Shown: positions 17,384-26,786, counted from the stretch's first letter. The stretch: DNA of 64,000 bases from Microlunatus parietis (GCF_013407955.1 NZ_JACCBU010000001.1:5766001-5830000), one strand, 5' to 3'. Program-made: numbers and translations. The notes: generated by a model from the sequence alone, not told the origin.

Positions 17384-18132
17384 TGATCACCATGACGGAG
17401 CAGAGCAGCGTTGCCGTGCCGACCTTTGTCGCACAGGCCTTCCGGTTCTCCGACGAGCCCGCCGCGATGGCGCGGTTCCTCGAGGTGCTCGGGCTCGGTG
17501 TCCTGGTCAGCAAGGACACCGGCTGGTACGACCTGCGCGGCCGGAGTGGATCCGTGGCCCTGCACGCCTCGGGGGACCGCAGCGATTCCGGCGCGCCGGG
17601 CGGCCAGACCGGACTGGTCATGGTGGCCCCGGAGGCCAGGGCGGCCGCCGCGTATCTGGAGTCGCAGGGTCTCGAGACGTCGGTCTGGGACGAGGCCTTC
17701 GGCCTTCAGGCCACGGTCAGCACGCCCTTTGGCGGGAAGCTCTCGATCAACGAGGAGCAGACCGACTTCTACGGGTACGAGCGACACGAACCGCGGCCCG
17801 GGCCGGTCGACGTGGTCGTGGTCTTCTTCACCAACGACCTCGACGGCGCGGCCCGGTTCTTCGCCCGGTTCGGCTTCCAGCCCGACGAGGACGGTTCGGA
17901 GGGTCATCATCATCTTCGCAACGGTGACCGTGGGGTGATCCTCCTGCATCGAGCCCACACCGATGATCAGGAGGGTTCGGTCGGGCTGAGCCTCGAGACC
18001 GACGAGCCGCTGGAGGCGGTCGCCGGCCAGCTCACCGCGGCCGGCTACTCGGCGGAGCTGCTGGACGCCCCGCGCCGGATCACCGTGACCGACCCCGACG
18101 GCCAGCTGGTCGAGGTCTGGCCGTCCTCCTGA
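17383..18132 (+). CDS. Tandem-domain VOC (glyoxalase/bleomycin-resistance fold) protein
   Basis: A 249-residue protein made of two vicinal-oxygen-chelate modules. The first (about 12-125) starts AQAFRFSDEPAAMARFLEVL; the second (about 135-249) starts VVVVFFTNDLDGAARFF and ends TVTDPDGQLVEVWP, the canonical VOC terminal strand. The metal ligands are incomplete in module 1, so it may bind a ligand rather than catalyse. It is translationally coupled to the ribbon-helix-helix gene. Alternative start ATG at 17392. It may be a dioxygenase, a drug-binding protein or a ligand sensor. Confidence 0.75.
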   Translation: MITMTEQSSVAVPTFVAQAFRFSDEPAAMARFLEVLGLGVLVSKDTGWYDLRGRSGSVALHASGDRSDSGAPGGQTGLVMVAPEARAAAAYLESQGLETSVWDEAFGLQATVSTPFGGKLSINEEQTDFYGYERHEPRPGPVDVVVVFFTNDLDGAARFFARFGFQPDEDGSEGHHHLRNGDRGVILLHRAHTDDQEGSVGLSLETDEPLEAVAGQLTAAGYSAELLDAPRRITVTDPDGQLVEVWPSS

Positions 18133-18960
18133 TCACCAGGCGTAGCTGATCAACTCCGACAGCAGCTCGTCGGGGTCGACCGCCCATCCCTTGCCGGTGA
18201 ACCAGTTCGCGACGTTGCGGCAGTCCCGGGCCAGGAACTCCATGCCCTGCGGATTGCCGACGATGTCGACGACCTGGGGGAGGTCGATGATCACGATGCG
18301 ATCCTCCGTGGCCAGGATGTTGTACGGGGACAGGTCCCCGTGGGCCAGCTGACGTGAGGCGAGCACACGCATGGCGTCGGTGAGCTGCTGCCAGAAGACG
18401 GCGAGCAGGTCCCGGTCCGGCCTGGCCTGGGCCAGTCGTGGCGCCGGTCGGCCGTCCTCGGTGGTGATCAACTCCATCAGGATCTCGGTGCCGTCGAGCT
18501 GGATCGGGTACGGCACCGGGAGGCCGGCCGACCAGAGGTCGCAGAGGGTGCCCCATTCGGCGGCGGCCCACTGGCCGGCCTCCACGGTGCGGCCCCACTG
18601 ACTGCCCTTGGCCATGGCCCGGCGGTCCCGGGTGTTCCTGATCTTGCGTCCCTCGACGTACCCGCTGTCCCGGTGGAACTGGCGGTGATCATGGGAACGG
18701 TAGCGCTTGGCGGCGTGGAGTTCGGCCCGGTCGTCGGTGGCCCGTTCGACCAGATGGACGTCGGCTTCCTTGCCGGTCTTGAGGATGCCCAGCTCGGTGT
18801 CGATCGCCATCTCGGTGATCACCCAGTCGGGCAGCGGTTCGGGCCCGGTGAGCACGCCCATCTCGTCGTAACGAGACCAGCGCTGGTTGTCGGGCAGATC
18901 AGGTTTGGCTTCGAAGGTGAAGTCGAAGCCGTAGTCCGTTGCGGACCTGGATTCGGTCAT
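18133..18960 (-). CDS. RIO-family atypical serine kinase
   Basis: A 275-residue kinase of the RIO1 type. It shows the flexible phosphate loop GKEADVHLV, the lysine strand AAKRYR, the catalytic loop LAHGDLSPYNIL and the metal-binding IIDLPQVVD. The order and spacing match RIO kinases. Bacterial members are widespread in actinobacteria but of unknown target. It lies convergent and directly adjacent to the VOC gene. Upstream are two leader hairpins (18989-19006 and 19008-19037). Confidence 0.85.
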   Translation of the reverse strand: MTESRSATDYGFDFTFEAKPDLPDNQRWSRYDEMGVLTGPEPLPDWVITEMAIDTELGILKTGKEADVHLVERATDDRAELHAAKRYRSHDHRQFHRDSGYVEGRKIRNTRDRRAMAKGSQWGRTVEAGQWAAAEWGTLCDLWSAGLPVPYPIQLDGTEILMELITTEDGRPAPRLAQARPDRDLLAVFWQQLTDAMRVLASRQLAHGDLSPYNILATEDRIVIIDLPQVVDIVGNPQGMEFLARDCRNVANWFTGKGWAVDPDELLSELISYAW

Positions 18961-19007
18961 CGGTGCGTGCTCCTGTGCTGAGGGTGATGGTCACGAAGGC
19001 ATGACCA

Positions 19008-19037
19008 AAGGAGGCGATGGACATGTCACGCCTCCTT
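19008..19037. promoter_or_regulatory. Perfect 9-bp hairpin containing a Shine-Dalgarno sequence
   Basis: AAGGAGGCG (19008-19016) pairs exactly with CGCCTCCTT (19029-19037) around a 12-nt loop. On the plus strand the left arm is a strong ribosome-binding sequence placed before a 37-codon frame at 19023, and pairing would hide it. It sits between divergent genes, and a second hairpin (GGTCA...TGACC) precedes it at 18989-19006. It could alternatively be a terminator, though neither neighbour ends here. Confidence 0.45.
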
Positions 19038-19136
19038 CCTCAGGCACCGGGCGCTCCCGGCGCAGACGGGCACCAGCCGGATGATCGTGACCGATCCGCG
19101 CCTGGCCTGGCAAGTGATTTCTCGTGGTCGCGCTGA
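19023..19136 (+). CDS. Candidate 37-residue small ORF
   Basis: The ATG at 19023 follows GGAGG (19010-19014) with ideal 8-nt spacing and runs to TGA at 19134-19136. The product starts MSRLLPQAPGAPGADG and ends SDFSWSR; it has no recognised domain. Codons 3-5 form the right arm of the hairpin that hides the ribosome-binding site. It could be a leader peptide or a free small protein. There is no support beyond the SD sequence and the open frame. Confidence 0.3.
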   Translation: MSRLLPQAPGAPGADGHQPDDRDRSAPGLASDFSWSR

Positions 19137-19160
19137 GCCGCAGTCGCCCCGATCGACTTC

Positions 19161-19202
19161 TTGACGCTCGCCGAAACCCTCTGTTACGGTGAAACCGGTT
19201 TC
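19161..19202 (+). promoter_or_regulatory. Pectate lyase promoter with LacI-type operator
   Basis: TTGACG (19161-19166) with TGTTAC (19182-19187) forms a -35/-10 pair with a 15-bp spacer. GAAACCGGTTTC (19191-19202) immediately after is a perfect palindrome with the central CG of LacI-family operators. It covers the expected start of transcription, so a LacI-type repressor would block the pectate lyase gene until its sugar inducer appears. No LacI gene lies in the window. Confidence 0.65.
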
Positions 19203-19251
19203 TCACTGGATCGTTTCAACGTCAACTGATCTTCATACAGAGGGGTATGAG

Positions 19252-22200
19252 ATGGGCGGATTGAGTCAGCAGTTCTCGGGTTCTGCGGTGCCGCCGGCAC
19301 GCCGGCTGTGGTTGCCGCTGCTGCTGTGCCTGGCACTGTCCCTGGTGGTCCTGCCGGGCGCACCGGCCCGCGCCGAGGAGGACGCGCTGCCCGCCTTCCC
19401 CGGTGCCGAAGGGCTCGGCGCCTTCGCCCAGGGCGGTCGCGGCGGCGAGGTGTACCACGTCACCAGCCGCGAACTGACCGGTCCGGGCACGTTCCACCAC
19501 GCCCTCACCACAGCGGGCGACACCCCACGCACGATCGTCTTCGACATCGGCGGCGAGATCGAGATTCCGCAGATCATCGTGCGGAACAAGGCCAGGATCA
19601 CCATCGCCGGGCAGACCGCGCCGGGCGACGGCGTGACGATCGCCGGCAACAACATCCGCTTCCTCAACAGCAGCGACATCGTCGTCCGGCACCTGCGCTT
19701 CCGGAACTCCGACCAGGCCGGCGACGACACGATGTACTTCGAGGACTGCCAGAACGTGATCATCGACCACTCGTCGTTCTCCTGGGGCGGCGACGAGGTG
19801 TTGTCGATCAAGAGCAAGGACTACGACAACCCCCGCTCGAAGAACATCTCCGTTCAGTGGTCGATCATCTCCGAGGGCCTGCTGACCCATTCGATGGGCG
19901 GGCTGGTGGAGATGAACACCATCTCGATGCACCACAACCTGTACGCCCACAACAACGACCGCAACCCCAAGACCAAGGGGCCGATGGACTTCGTGAACAA
20001 CGTGGTCTACAACTGGGGCGGCTACGCCTACGTCGCCGGCGGCGAGTCTGGCACCAAGGGATACGGCAACGTCGTCGGCAACTACTTCATCGCCGGCGCC
20101 AACTCCACCGAGCCGCAGTTCGGGGTGTTCCGCGGCAACGAGAACTACCAGGTGTATCTGGCCGACAACCGGATCGACGGCAACCTCAACGACGTGCTGG
20201 ACGGCCACGACCCTGGCGAAAAGATCATGGAGTCGGACCGGCCGAGCGTCGTCGTCGACGAGCGGTTCGCCTATCCGCCGGTGCACACGGAGTCGCCGGA
20301 GTCGGCGTACGAACACGTCCTGGACCATGCCGGCGCCTCGCTGCGGCGCGACGCCGTGGACCGCCGGGTGATCAGCAGCGTGCGGTTCCAGACCGGGGTG
20401 ATCATCGACCAGGAGGGCGACGTCGGCGGCTTCCCGGAGTTGGCCGAGGGCACCGCGCCGGCGGACGCCGACCGGGACGGGATGCCCGACGGCTGGGAGA
20501 CGGCCCGGGGGCTCGATCCGGACGATCCCGCCGACCGCAACGGCGACGACAACGGCAACGGGTACACGAATCTCGAGGAGTACCTGAACGAACTCGCCGC
20601 CCCGGGTTTCCCGGCCGGCTACCCGCTGACGCCGGTCGACTGGGACGGTGACCAGTTCGAGCCGCCGGTCGCGCCCAAGGAGGAGCCGGAACCGCTGGCG
20701 CCGCTGAACGGCGAGGTCGCCCGCAGCGTCGTCGTCAACGACGGCTCCGCCAACGGCGCCGAGAACGCGACCGATTGGTCGCTGGAGTCGAACCTGCAGG
20801 TCGGCGATGCCACGCACGGCGACCGCGGCTACCGCTTCACCGAACTCCCGGCGGACCTGCTGGGCGCGGAGTGGATCAGATCCGCGAACGACTCGCGCGG
20901 TGCTGCGAACGAGGATCTCGTGCGGTTCCACGTCGCCCGCGACACCGACGTCTACCTCGCGCACGACGCCCGCATCTCGCCGCGGCCGGCCTGGCTGACC
21001 TCTCAGTACGAAGACACCGGAACCGTGATCATCGACGACCAGCCGGTGACATACACGGTGTTCAAGCGCCACGTGACGGCGGGGACCCGGGTGGTGCTCG
21101 GCCCCAACGCCGGCGGGTCCACGATGAACTACATCGCCGCCTTCCGGCCGACCGCCGAGGACACGGAGGTTGCCGCGCCCGCGGCGGTGCACGGCGAGGT
21201 CACCGACGGCACCGCAAGTCTGCGCTGGGATCCGGTCGAGACCGCCACGGCCTACGTCGTGTACCGGACCTCGCTCGCGGACCCGTACCCGCGGTCGGTG
21301 GCGACCACGACCGAGCCGGAGTTCAACGACGCGAACCTGGCCGCCGGCATGCCGTACGGCTATCGGATCGCCGCGGTCAACTCCGGCGGCGAGTCGGCAC
21401 CGTCGGAGCAGGTCGACCTCGCCCACTACGACGACAGCGCACCACCGCCCGGGCCCGGGACTCCCGAGGCGGAGGCGAGGAGCTACTCGGTGAGCCTGGA
21501 CTGGGCCGAGGTCGACGGCGCCGTGGGCTATGCCGTCGAGCGGGCCGGCGCCGGCGGCGAGTTCGCCGTCGTCACGCGGACGACTCGCTCCCGGTTCACC
21601 GACACGGCGGTCCAGCCGAGCACGAGCTATCGCTACCGGGTGATCGCACTCGGGGCCGGCGGCGCGTCCGGACCGTCGGAAACGGTCGGCGCCACCACGA
21701 ACCGGCCGCTGGAGCACCCGACGACACCGGCCACGCCGCGGGTGGAGGAGATCGACTTCTCCTCGGTCAGCCTGAAGTGGGACGAGGTCACCGACGCGCA
21801 GACCTACGAGGTGCAGCGGCTGGCCGACGGCGGAGGCGATTTCACGCCGATCGCGTCGGTGACGAAGGCCGAGTACGTGGCCGACGTCCCGACCTCGGCC
21901 ACCGGCTACCGCTACCGGATCGTGGCGGAGAACGAGCGCGGCCGGTCCGAGCCGAGCGAGGCGGTCCAGGCCGCGGTGCCCCGGCCCGCCGTGCCCGAAC
22001 GCCTCGTGGTCGGGCTGACCGGCGAGAGGTTCGTCGGCCTGATCTTCAAGCCGGGCGCGGGCAACCAGCGGCACGTGATCTACCGCAGCCGGGACGGCGA
22101 ACCGGCCGAGAAGCTCGGCACCGCCGGGGTGTCCACGTTCTACGACCGCACCGCCGAGCCGGGGCAGCAGTACACCTACACGGTCCGGGCGGAGAACGCA

Positions 22201-22563
22201 GCCGGCGAGTCGGCGCCGTCGGACGAGGTCGTGGTACGGACCTACGCGGCCGGGCAGGCCGGGCAGGCGCAACCGTGGGCCGCCGACCGGTCCTACGGCC
22301 CGGGCGACCTGGTGCGCCACGACGACCGGACCTGGGTGGCGCACGAGGCGACCGACGGCGAGCAGCCGGGTCCCGACCGCGGGCCGTGGCTGGAGGCCGG
22401 CGAGTTCGTCACCGGCGCCCTCGGGCCGCAGCGCGCCTGGACGGCCAGCTGGCACTACACCGGGGGTGAGCTGGTCGCCCACGACGGCCACTGGTGGCAG
22501 GCGCAGGCCCGCAGCCGGAACCAGCCGCCGGGCGGCTCCGACGCCTGGCGGCGGGTGAGTTAG
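19252..22563 (+). CDS. Secreted multidomain pectate lyase with FN3 and carbohydrate-binding modules
   Basis: A 1103-residue exported protein. Residues 1-41 form a Sec signal peptide ending PARA. The right-handed beta-helix catalytic domain follows (about 45-400), with MHHNLYAHNNDRNP carrying the pectate-lyase Arg/Asn signature. A calcium-binding DADRDGMPDGWE / NGDDNGNG segment lies near 404-450, then a beta-rich domain, four fibronectin type III repeats (about 643-1005), and two aromatic-rich CBM5/12-like repeats at the C-terminus (WAADRSYGPGDLV, HDGHWWQA). It would cleave polygalacturonan outside the cell by beta-elimination. The ATG at 19252 follows AGAGGGG. It is controlled by a LacI-type operator and precedes an importer gene set. 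Confidence 0.85.
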   Translation: MGGLSQQFSGSAVPPARRLWLPLLLCLALSLVVLPGAPARAEEDALPAFPGAEGLGAFAQGGRGGEVYHVTSRELTGPGTFHHALTTAGDTPRTIVFDIGGEIEIPQIIVRNKARITIAGQTAPGDGVTIAGNNIRFLNSSDIVVRHLRFRNSDQAGDDTMYFEDCQNVIIDHSSFSWGGDEVLSIKSKDYDNPRSKNISVQWSIISEGLLTHSMGGLVEMNTISMHHNLYAHNNDRNPKTKGPMDFVNNVVYNWGGYAYVAGGESGTKGYGNVVGNYFIAGANSTEPQFGVFRGNENYQVYLADNRIDGNLNDVLDGHDPGEKIMESDRPSVVVDERFAYPPVHTESPESAYEHVLDHAGASLRRDAVDRRVISSVRFQTGVIIDQEGDVGGFPELAEGTAPADADRDGMPDGWETARGLDPDDPADRNGDDNGNGYTNLEEYLNELAAPGFPAGYPLTPVDWDGDQFEPPVAPKEEPEPLAPLNGEVARSVVVNDGSANGAENATDWSLESNLQVGDATHGDRGYRFTELPADLLGAEWIRSANDSRGAANEDLVRFHVARDTDVYLAHDARISPRPAWLTSQYEDTGTVIIDDQPVTYTVFKRHVTAGTRVVLGPNAGGSTMNYIAAFRPTAEDTEVAAPAAVHGEVTDGTASLRWDPVETATAYVVYRTSLADPYPRSVATTTEPEFNDANLAAGMPYGYRIAAVNSGGESAPSEQVDLAHYDDSAPPPGPGTPEAEARSYSVSLDWAEVDGAVGYAVERAGAGGEFAVVTRTTRSRFTDTAVQPSTSYRYRVIALGAGGASGPSETVGATTNRPLEHPTTPATPRVEEIDFSSVSLKWDEVTDAQTYEVQRLADGGGDFTPIASVTKAEYVADVPTSATGYRYRIVAENERGRSEPSEAVQAAVPRPAVPERLVVGLTGERFVGLIFKPGAGNQRHVIYRSRDGEPAEKLGTAGVSTFYDRTAEPGQQYTYTVRAENAAGESAPSDEVVVRTYAAGQAGQAQPWAADRSYGPGDLVRHDDRTWVAHEATDGEQPGPDRGPWLEAGEFVTGALGPQRAWTASWHYTGGELVAHDGHWWQAQARSRNQPPGGSDAWRRVS

Positions 22564-22644
22564 CCGGCGCCGCACCGGATCTGGCCAGGAACCGTTTTCT
22601 GACATTGTCCGAATTCTCCGGAACTCGAAGGCGAGAGAGTGATC

Positions 22645-24621
22645 ATGAGCGAACCCATCAAGAACGTGTTGAGCCGACGGAACCTGCTGGTCCGGGGCGG
22701 TAGTGCCGCCCTGGTCACCGCAACCCTGAGCGGCTGCGGCTTCCTGTCCACCGAACCCGAACGGGACGGCGGCGACTCGAACGGCGGCGGCTCGGTCGAC
22801 ACGAGTGTCAAGGAGTCGCCGATGCTGGCCGAGCGGGTCGAGGCCGGGGACCTCGAACCGCTGGCGGAACGCCTGCCGAAGGAGCCGCTGGTCGTCGAGG
22901 TCGCCGAACTCGGCAGCTACGGCGGGACCTGGCGCTCGTTCACCCAGGGACCCGGCGACACCGCGGCCTTCCAGCGGATCGCCGGCTACGAACCGCTGCT
23001 CCGCAAGGACCCCATGGTGACGCAGAACCTGCCCGGTGTCGCGACCGCGGTCGAGGCCTCCGACGACGCCACCACGTTCACGATCCGGCTCCGGGAGGGG
23101 CTGCGCTGGTCGGACGGAGAGCCGCTCACCGCCGACGACCTGATGTTCGTGGTGCAGGACGTCGCCGGCAATCCGGACCTCAACCCGACCCCGCCCAAGT
23201 GGCTCAGCCAGGACGGGAAGCTGGCCCAGGCCGAGAAGGTCGACGACTACACGGTCAAGCTCACCTTCGCCCAGCCGAACGGCCTGTTCCTGGACCTGGC
23301 GACCCACTACATCGACCTGGTCGCGGCGCCGAAGCACTACGCGTCCCGCTTCCACCCCAAGTACAACGACAAGGCCGAGCAGGAGGCCAAGGACGCCGGC
23401 TTCGAGACCTGGACCGACTACTACGACGGGCAGGTGAACGAGTGGGAGAGCGTGGACTGTCCGGTGCTGAACGCGTGGAAGGTGACCACCCCGCTCGGTG
23501 AGGGCAACTCGGTCGAGCTGGAGCGCAACCCGTACTACTGGAAGACCGACCCGGAGGGTCGCCAGCTGCCCTACATCGACAAGCTCTCCTACGCCGTGGT
23601 GATGGACCCGGAGGTGATGGTCCTCAAGACCACGTCGGGCGAGGTCGACCTGATGTACCGGCACGTCAACGTGCCGGCGAACAAGCCCGTCTTCGCCAAG
23701 AGCCGGGAGGAATCCGGCTACCAGATCTCCGACCTCACGCCGACCTCGATGAACACGATGTGCGTCGCCCTCAACCTGGCGAACAAGAACAAGGACCACC
23801 GGGAGCTCTATCAGAACAAGGACTTCCGGATCGGTCTCTCGCACGCCATCGACCGGCAGGAGTTGATCACCGCGGTCTGGCAGCGGCAGGGCGAGCCCTG
23901 GCAGGCGGCACCGACGAAGAATTCGATCTACTACGACGAGGAGTTCGCCAAGCAGTACACCGAATTCGATGTCGACACGGCCAACGAGCATCTCGACAAG
24001 GCCGGGATCGCGGCGCGCGACGGCGACGGCTTCCGTACGCTGCCGAACGGCAAGAACCTGACGATCACGCTCGACGTGGCGCAGGCGATGTTCTCGGAGT
24101 GGTCCGCGGCGGCGGCCATCATCAAGAACATGTGGAAGGCCGTCGGGATCCGGCTCAATGTCAACGCGATCGACCGGACGCTCTTCTCGGAACGCGTCGG
24201 CAACGAGGCCAACGAGACCGACGCCTGCGTGTGGAGCGGCGACGGCGGCGCGGCGGTGGAGATCGTCGAACCGCGCTGGTACTTCCCGTTCAGCAGCCAG
24301 TCGTTCTGGGCGACGCCCTGGGCGGAGTACTTCGCCTCCGACGGTGCGTCCGGCGAGAAGCCGATCGACGCCGCGCTGCAGCAGATGGAGCTCTACTGGC
24401 AGCTGGAGAAGACGCCGGACCAGAAGGCGCGGGAAGACCTCTACCGGCAGATCATCGCCATCGCCAAGGAACAGTTCTGGGTGATCGGGATCGCCTCGGC
24501 GCCGGCTCCGTACGTCGTGATCAACAACCGGCTGAAGAACGTGCAGACCCCGATCCCGGACACGCCCGTCTACTACACGCCGGCGCACGCCAACCCGCCG
24601 ACGTGGTTCATCCAGGAGTGA
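22645..24621 (+). CDS. ABC transporter substrate-binding lipoprotein, family 5
   Basis: A 658-residue extracytoplasmic solute-binding protein of the SBP_bac_5 (oligopeptide/nickel/oligosaccharide) cluster. It starts with a twin-arginine signal (SRRNLLVRGG) and lipobox LSGC (C31), a combination common in actinobacteria. WSDGEPLTADD and the FRIGLSHAIDRQEL segment are family hallmarks. GCGAGAGAG lies 8 nt before the ATG at 22645. The next three genes give the matching permeases and ATPase. Next to a secreted pectate lyase, unsaturated oligogalacturonides are the likely cargo rather than peptides, since family-5 transporters are known to carry plant oligosaccharides. Confidence 0.85.
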   Translation: MSEPIKNVLSRRNLLVRGGSAALVTATLSGCGFLSTEPERDGGDSNGGGSVDTSVKESPMLAERVEAGDLEPLAERLPKEPLVVEVAELGSYGGTWRSFTQGPGDTAAFQRIAGYEPLLRKDPMVTQNLPGVATAVEASDDATTFTIRLREGLRWSDGEPLTADDLMFVVQDVAGNPDLNPTPPKWLSQDGKLAQAEKVDDYTVKLTFAQPNGLFLDLATHYIDLVAAPKHYASRFHPKYNDKAEQEAKDAGFETWTDYYDGQVNEWESVDCPVLNAWKVTTPLGEGNSVELERNPYYWKTDPEGRQLPYIDKLSYAVVMDPEVMVLKTTSGEVDLMYRHVNVPANKPVFAKSREESGYQISDLTPTSMNTMCVALNLANKNKDHRELYQNKDFRIGLSHAIDRQELITAVWQRQGEPWQAAPTKNSIYYDEEFAKQYTEFDVDTANEHLDKAGIAARDGDGFRTLPNGKNLTITLDVAQAMFSEWSAAAAIIKNMWKAVGIRLNVNAIDRTLFSERVGNEANETDACVWSGDGGAAVEIVEPRWYFPFSSQSFWATPWAEYFASDGASGEKPIDAALQQMELYWQLEKTPDQKAREDLYRQIIAIAKEQFWVIGIASAPAPYVVINNRLKNVQTPIPDTPVYYTPAHANPPTWFIQE

Positions 24622-24628
24622 TCAGCTG

Positions 24629-25621
24629 ATGGGACGCTACGTCCTGCGTCGGTTGTTGATCATGATCCCGACGCTGTTCGCCATCTCGGTCGCCTCGTTC
24701 ATCATCATCCAGCTGCCGCCGGGCGACTACGTGTCGACCTTGATCGCCCAGTACGCCGCTCAGGGTGATCAACTCGACCAGGCCAGGATCGCCGCCCTGG
24801 AGCAGCGCTACGGCGTGAACCAGCCCGTCTACGTCCAGTACTGGAAATGGATCACCAACATCGTGCTGCACCAGGACTTCGGGCAGTCGTTCGCCTGGAA
24901 GAAGCCGGTGTCGGAGCTGCTCGCCGACCGGCTGCCGCTGACCATCGGCCTGTCGGTGGCCACCCTGGTGTTCATCTGGGTGGTGGCGTTCCCGATCGGG
25001 GTGTATTCCGCGCTGCGGCAGTACAGCGTCGGCGACTATGTCGTCACCATGATCGGGTTCATCGGTCTCGCGACGCCGAACTTCCTGATCGCCCTGGTGC
25101 TGATGTACCTCGGCATGACCTACTTCGGCACCGGCGCCGGCGGCCTGCTGTCCCCGGAGTGGCAGGGCGCGGCCTGGAACCTCGGCAAGGTGCTGGACCT
25201 GCTCGGGCACCTCTGGGTGCCGTTGATCGTGTGGGGCACGGCGGGCACCGCGGGCATGATCAGGATCCTGCGGGCCAACCTGCTGGACGAGGTCCGAAAG
25301 CCGTACGTCGTGGCCGCCCGGGCCCGCGGCGTGTCCGAGGTGAAGCTGACCCTGAAGTATCCGCTGCGGGTCGCCCTGAACCCGTTCTTCTCCACCATCG
25401 GCTGGGTGCTGGCCGGCTTGATCAGCGCCGACGCGATCGTCTCCCAGGTGCTGAACCTGGACACGACCGGACCGCTGCTGCTCGGGGCGCTGCGGTCGCA
25501 GGACATGTATCTGGCCGGGTCGATCGTGTTGATCGGCGCGACCCTGACCGTGATCGGCACGCTGATCTCGGACCTGCTGCTGGGCTGGCTGGACCCCCGG
25601 GTCCGGCTGGCGCGGCGTTGA
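24629..25621 (+). CDS. ABC transporter permease, DppB/OppB-like
   Basis: A 330-residue inner-membrane permease with six predicted helices. The first helix is near residues 9-30 (LLIMIPTLFAISVASFIII). The EAA-type loop (RPYVVAARARGVSE-like, here KPYVVAARARGVSE) contacts the ATPase. It starts 7 bp after the binding-protein stop. It forms the channel with the next gene product. Confidence 0.9.
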   Translation: MGRYVLRRLLIMIPTLFAISVASFIIIQLPPGDYVSTLIAQYAAQGDQLDQARIAALEQRYGVNQPVYVQYWKWITNIVLHQDFGQSFAWKKPVSELLADRLPLTIGLSVATLVFIWVVAFPIGVYSALRQYSVGDYVVTMIGFIGLATPNFLIALVLMYLGMTYFGTGAGGLLSPEWQGAAWNLGKVLDLLGHLWVPLIVWGTAGTAGMIRILRANLLDEVRKPYVVAARARGVSEVKLTLKYPLRVALNPFFSTIGWVLAGLISADAIVSQVLNLDTTGPLLLGALRSQDMYLAGSIVLIGATLTVIGTLISDLLLGWLDPRVRLARR

Positions 25622-25634
25622 GGGGGACTGGACG

Positions 25635-26786
25635 ATGACTCAGGCACTGCCCGATCAGCGGGCCGCGGAGCCGGCCGAAGTCGATCTTGCCGAGATCGCC
25701 GAGCCGGAGGTCGCGGTCGCCTCCCAGTGGAAGCTGATGTGGTGGTCGTTCAAGCGGCACCGGCTGGCCGTGATCGGCGCGATCATCACGCTCGGGTTCT
25801 ATCTGGTGGTCCTGTTCGCCGGCTTCCTGGCCCCGTACTCCAGCGATTTCTACAGCGCCGACCACGCCTACGCACCGCCGCAACCGATCCACTTCGTCGA
25901 CAACGGCGAGTGGGGGATGTACGTCCACCCGGTGACCGGGGAGCAGGACCCCGACACCCTGGAGCTCACCTGGCGGGCGGACGAGACCGCCAAGACCGAG
26001 ATCGGGCTGTTCGTCCAGGGCGAGGAGTACCAGCTCTTCGGCTTCATCCCCGGCGACCGGCACCTGATCGGACCGCAGGACCCGAACGAGACGCAGCCGG
26101 TCTATCTGCTCGGTGCCGACAAGAACGGCCACGACATCCTGTCCCGGATGATCCACGGGACCGTCGTGTCGATGACCATCGGGTTGGTCGGGATCGCCAT
26201 CAGCCTGGTGATCTCGATCCTCCTCGGCGGCCTGTCCGGCCTGCTCGGCGGCGCGGTCGACACGGTGATCCAACGCGTGATCGAATTCCTGATGTCGCTG
26301 CCGGCGATTCCGTTGTGGATGGCGCTCGCCGCTGCCGTACCTCCTGACTGGGGACCGTTGCAGCGCTACTTCGCCATCGTGGTGATCTTGTCCATGATCG
26401 GCTGGACCGGGCTGGCCCGCGAGGTCCGGGGCAAGTTCATGGCGCTGCGCGAGGAGGAGTACATCAGCGCCGCGACCATGGACGGCGCCAGCCGGGGCCG
26501 GTTGATCTTCCGCCACATGCTGCCCCAGTTCGCCAGTCACATCATCGCCGGACTGTCGCTGTCGATCCCGGGAATGATCTTGGCCGAGACCTCGCTGTCC
26601 TGGTTGGGTCTCGGCCTGCAGCCCCCGGTGGTCAGCTGGGGCGTCCTGCTGCAGGAGGCCCAGAACGTCCGGGTGATCACCACCTCGCCGTGGATCATGA
26701 TCCCGGGCATCGCGGTCGTGGTCGCCGTACTGGCCCTCAACTTCTTCGGCGACGGTCTGCGCGACGCGGCCGACCCGTACAGCTGA
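25635..26786 (+). CDS. ABC transporter permease, DppC/OppC-like, with long periplasmic loop
   Basis: A 383-residue permease. The OppC-type N-terminal region (SFKRHRLAVIGAIITLGFYL) precedes the transport domain with an EEYISAATMDGASRGRLI coupling loop. Between the first and second membrane helices lies an extracytoplasmic segment of about 95 residues (roughly 70-170) that ends in GADKNGHDILSRMIHG. This is about twice the usual DppC length and could form extra contacts with the large binding protein. It follows DppB-like by 13 bp. Confidence 0.9.
   Translation: MTQALPDQRAAEPAEVDLAEIAEPEVAVASQWKLMWWSFKRHRLAVIGAIITLGFYLVVLFAGFLAPYSSDFYSADHAYAPPQPIHFVDNGEWGMYVHPVTGEQDPDTLELTWRADETAKTEIGLFVQGEEYQLFGFIPGDRHLIGPQDPNETQPVYLLGADKNGHDILSRMIHGTVVSMTIGLVGIAISLVISILLGGLSGLLGGAVDTVIQRVIEFLMSLPAIPLWMALAAAVPPDWGPLQRYFAIVVILSMIGWTGLAREVRGKFMALREEEYISAATMDGASRGRLIFRHMLPQFASHIIAGLSLSIPGMILAETSLSWLGLGLQPPVVSWGVLLQEAQNVRVITTSPWIMIPGIAVVVAVLALNFFGDGLRDAADPYS

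Noticed and set aside
19222..24588. Very long open frame antisense to the pectate lyase and binding-protein genes
   Set aside because: It mirrors the codon-position bias of the sense genes in high-GC DNA, has no domain motifs and spans two real genes.
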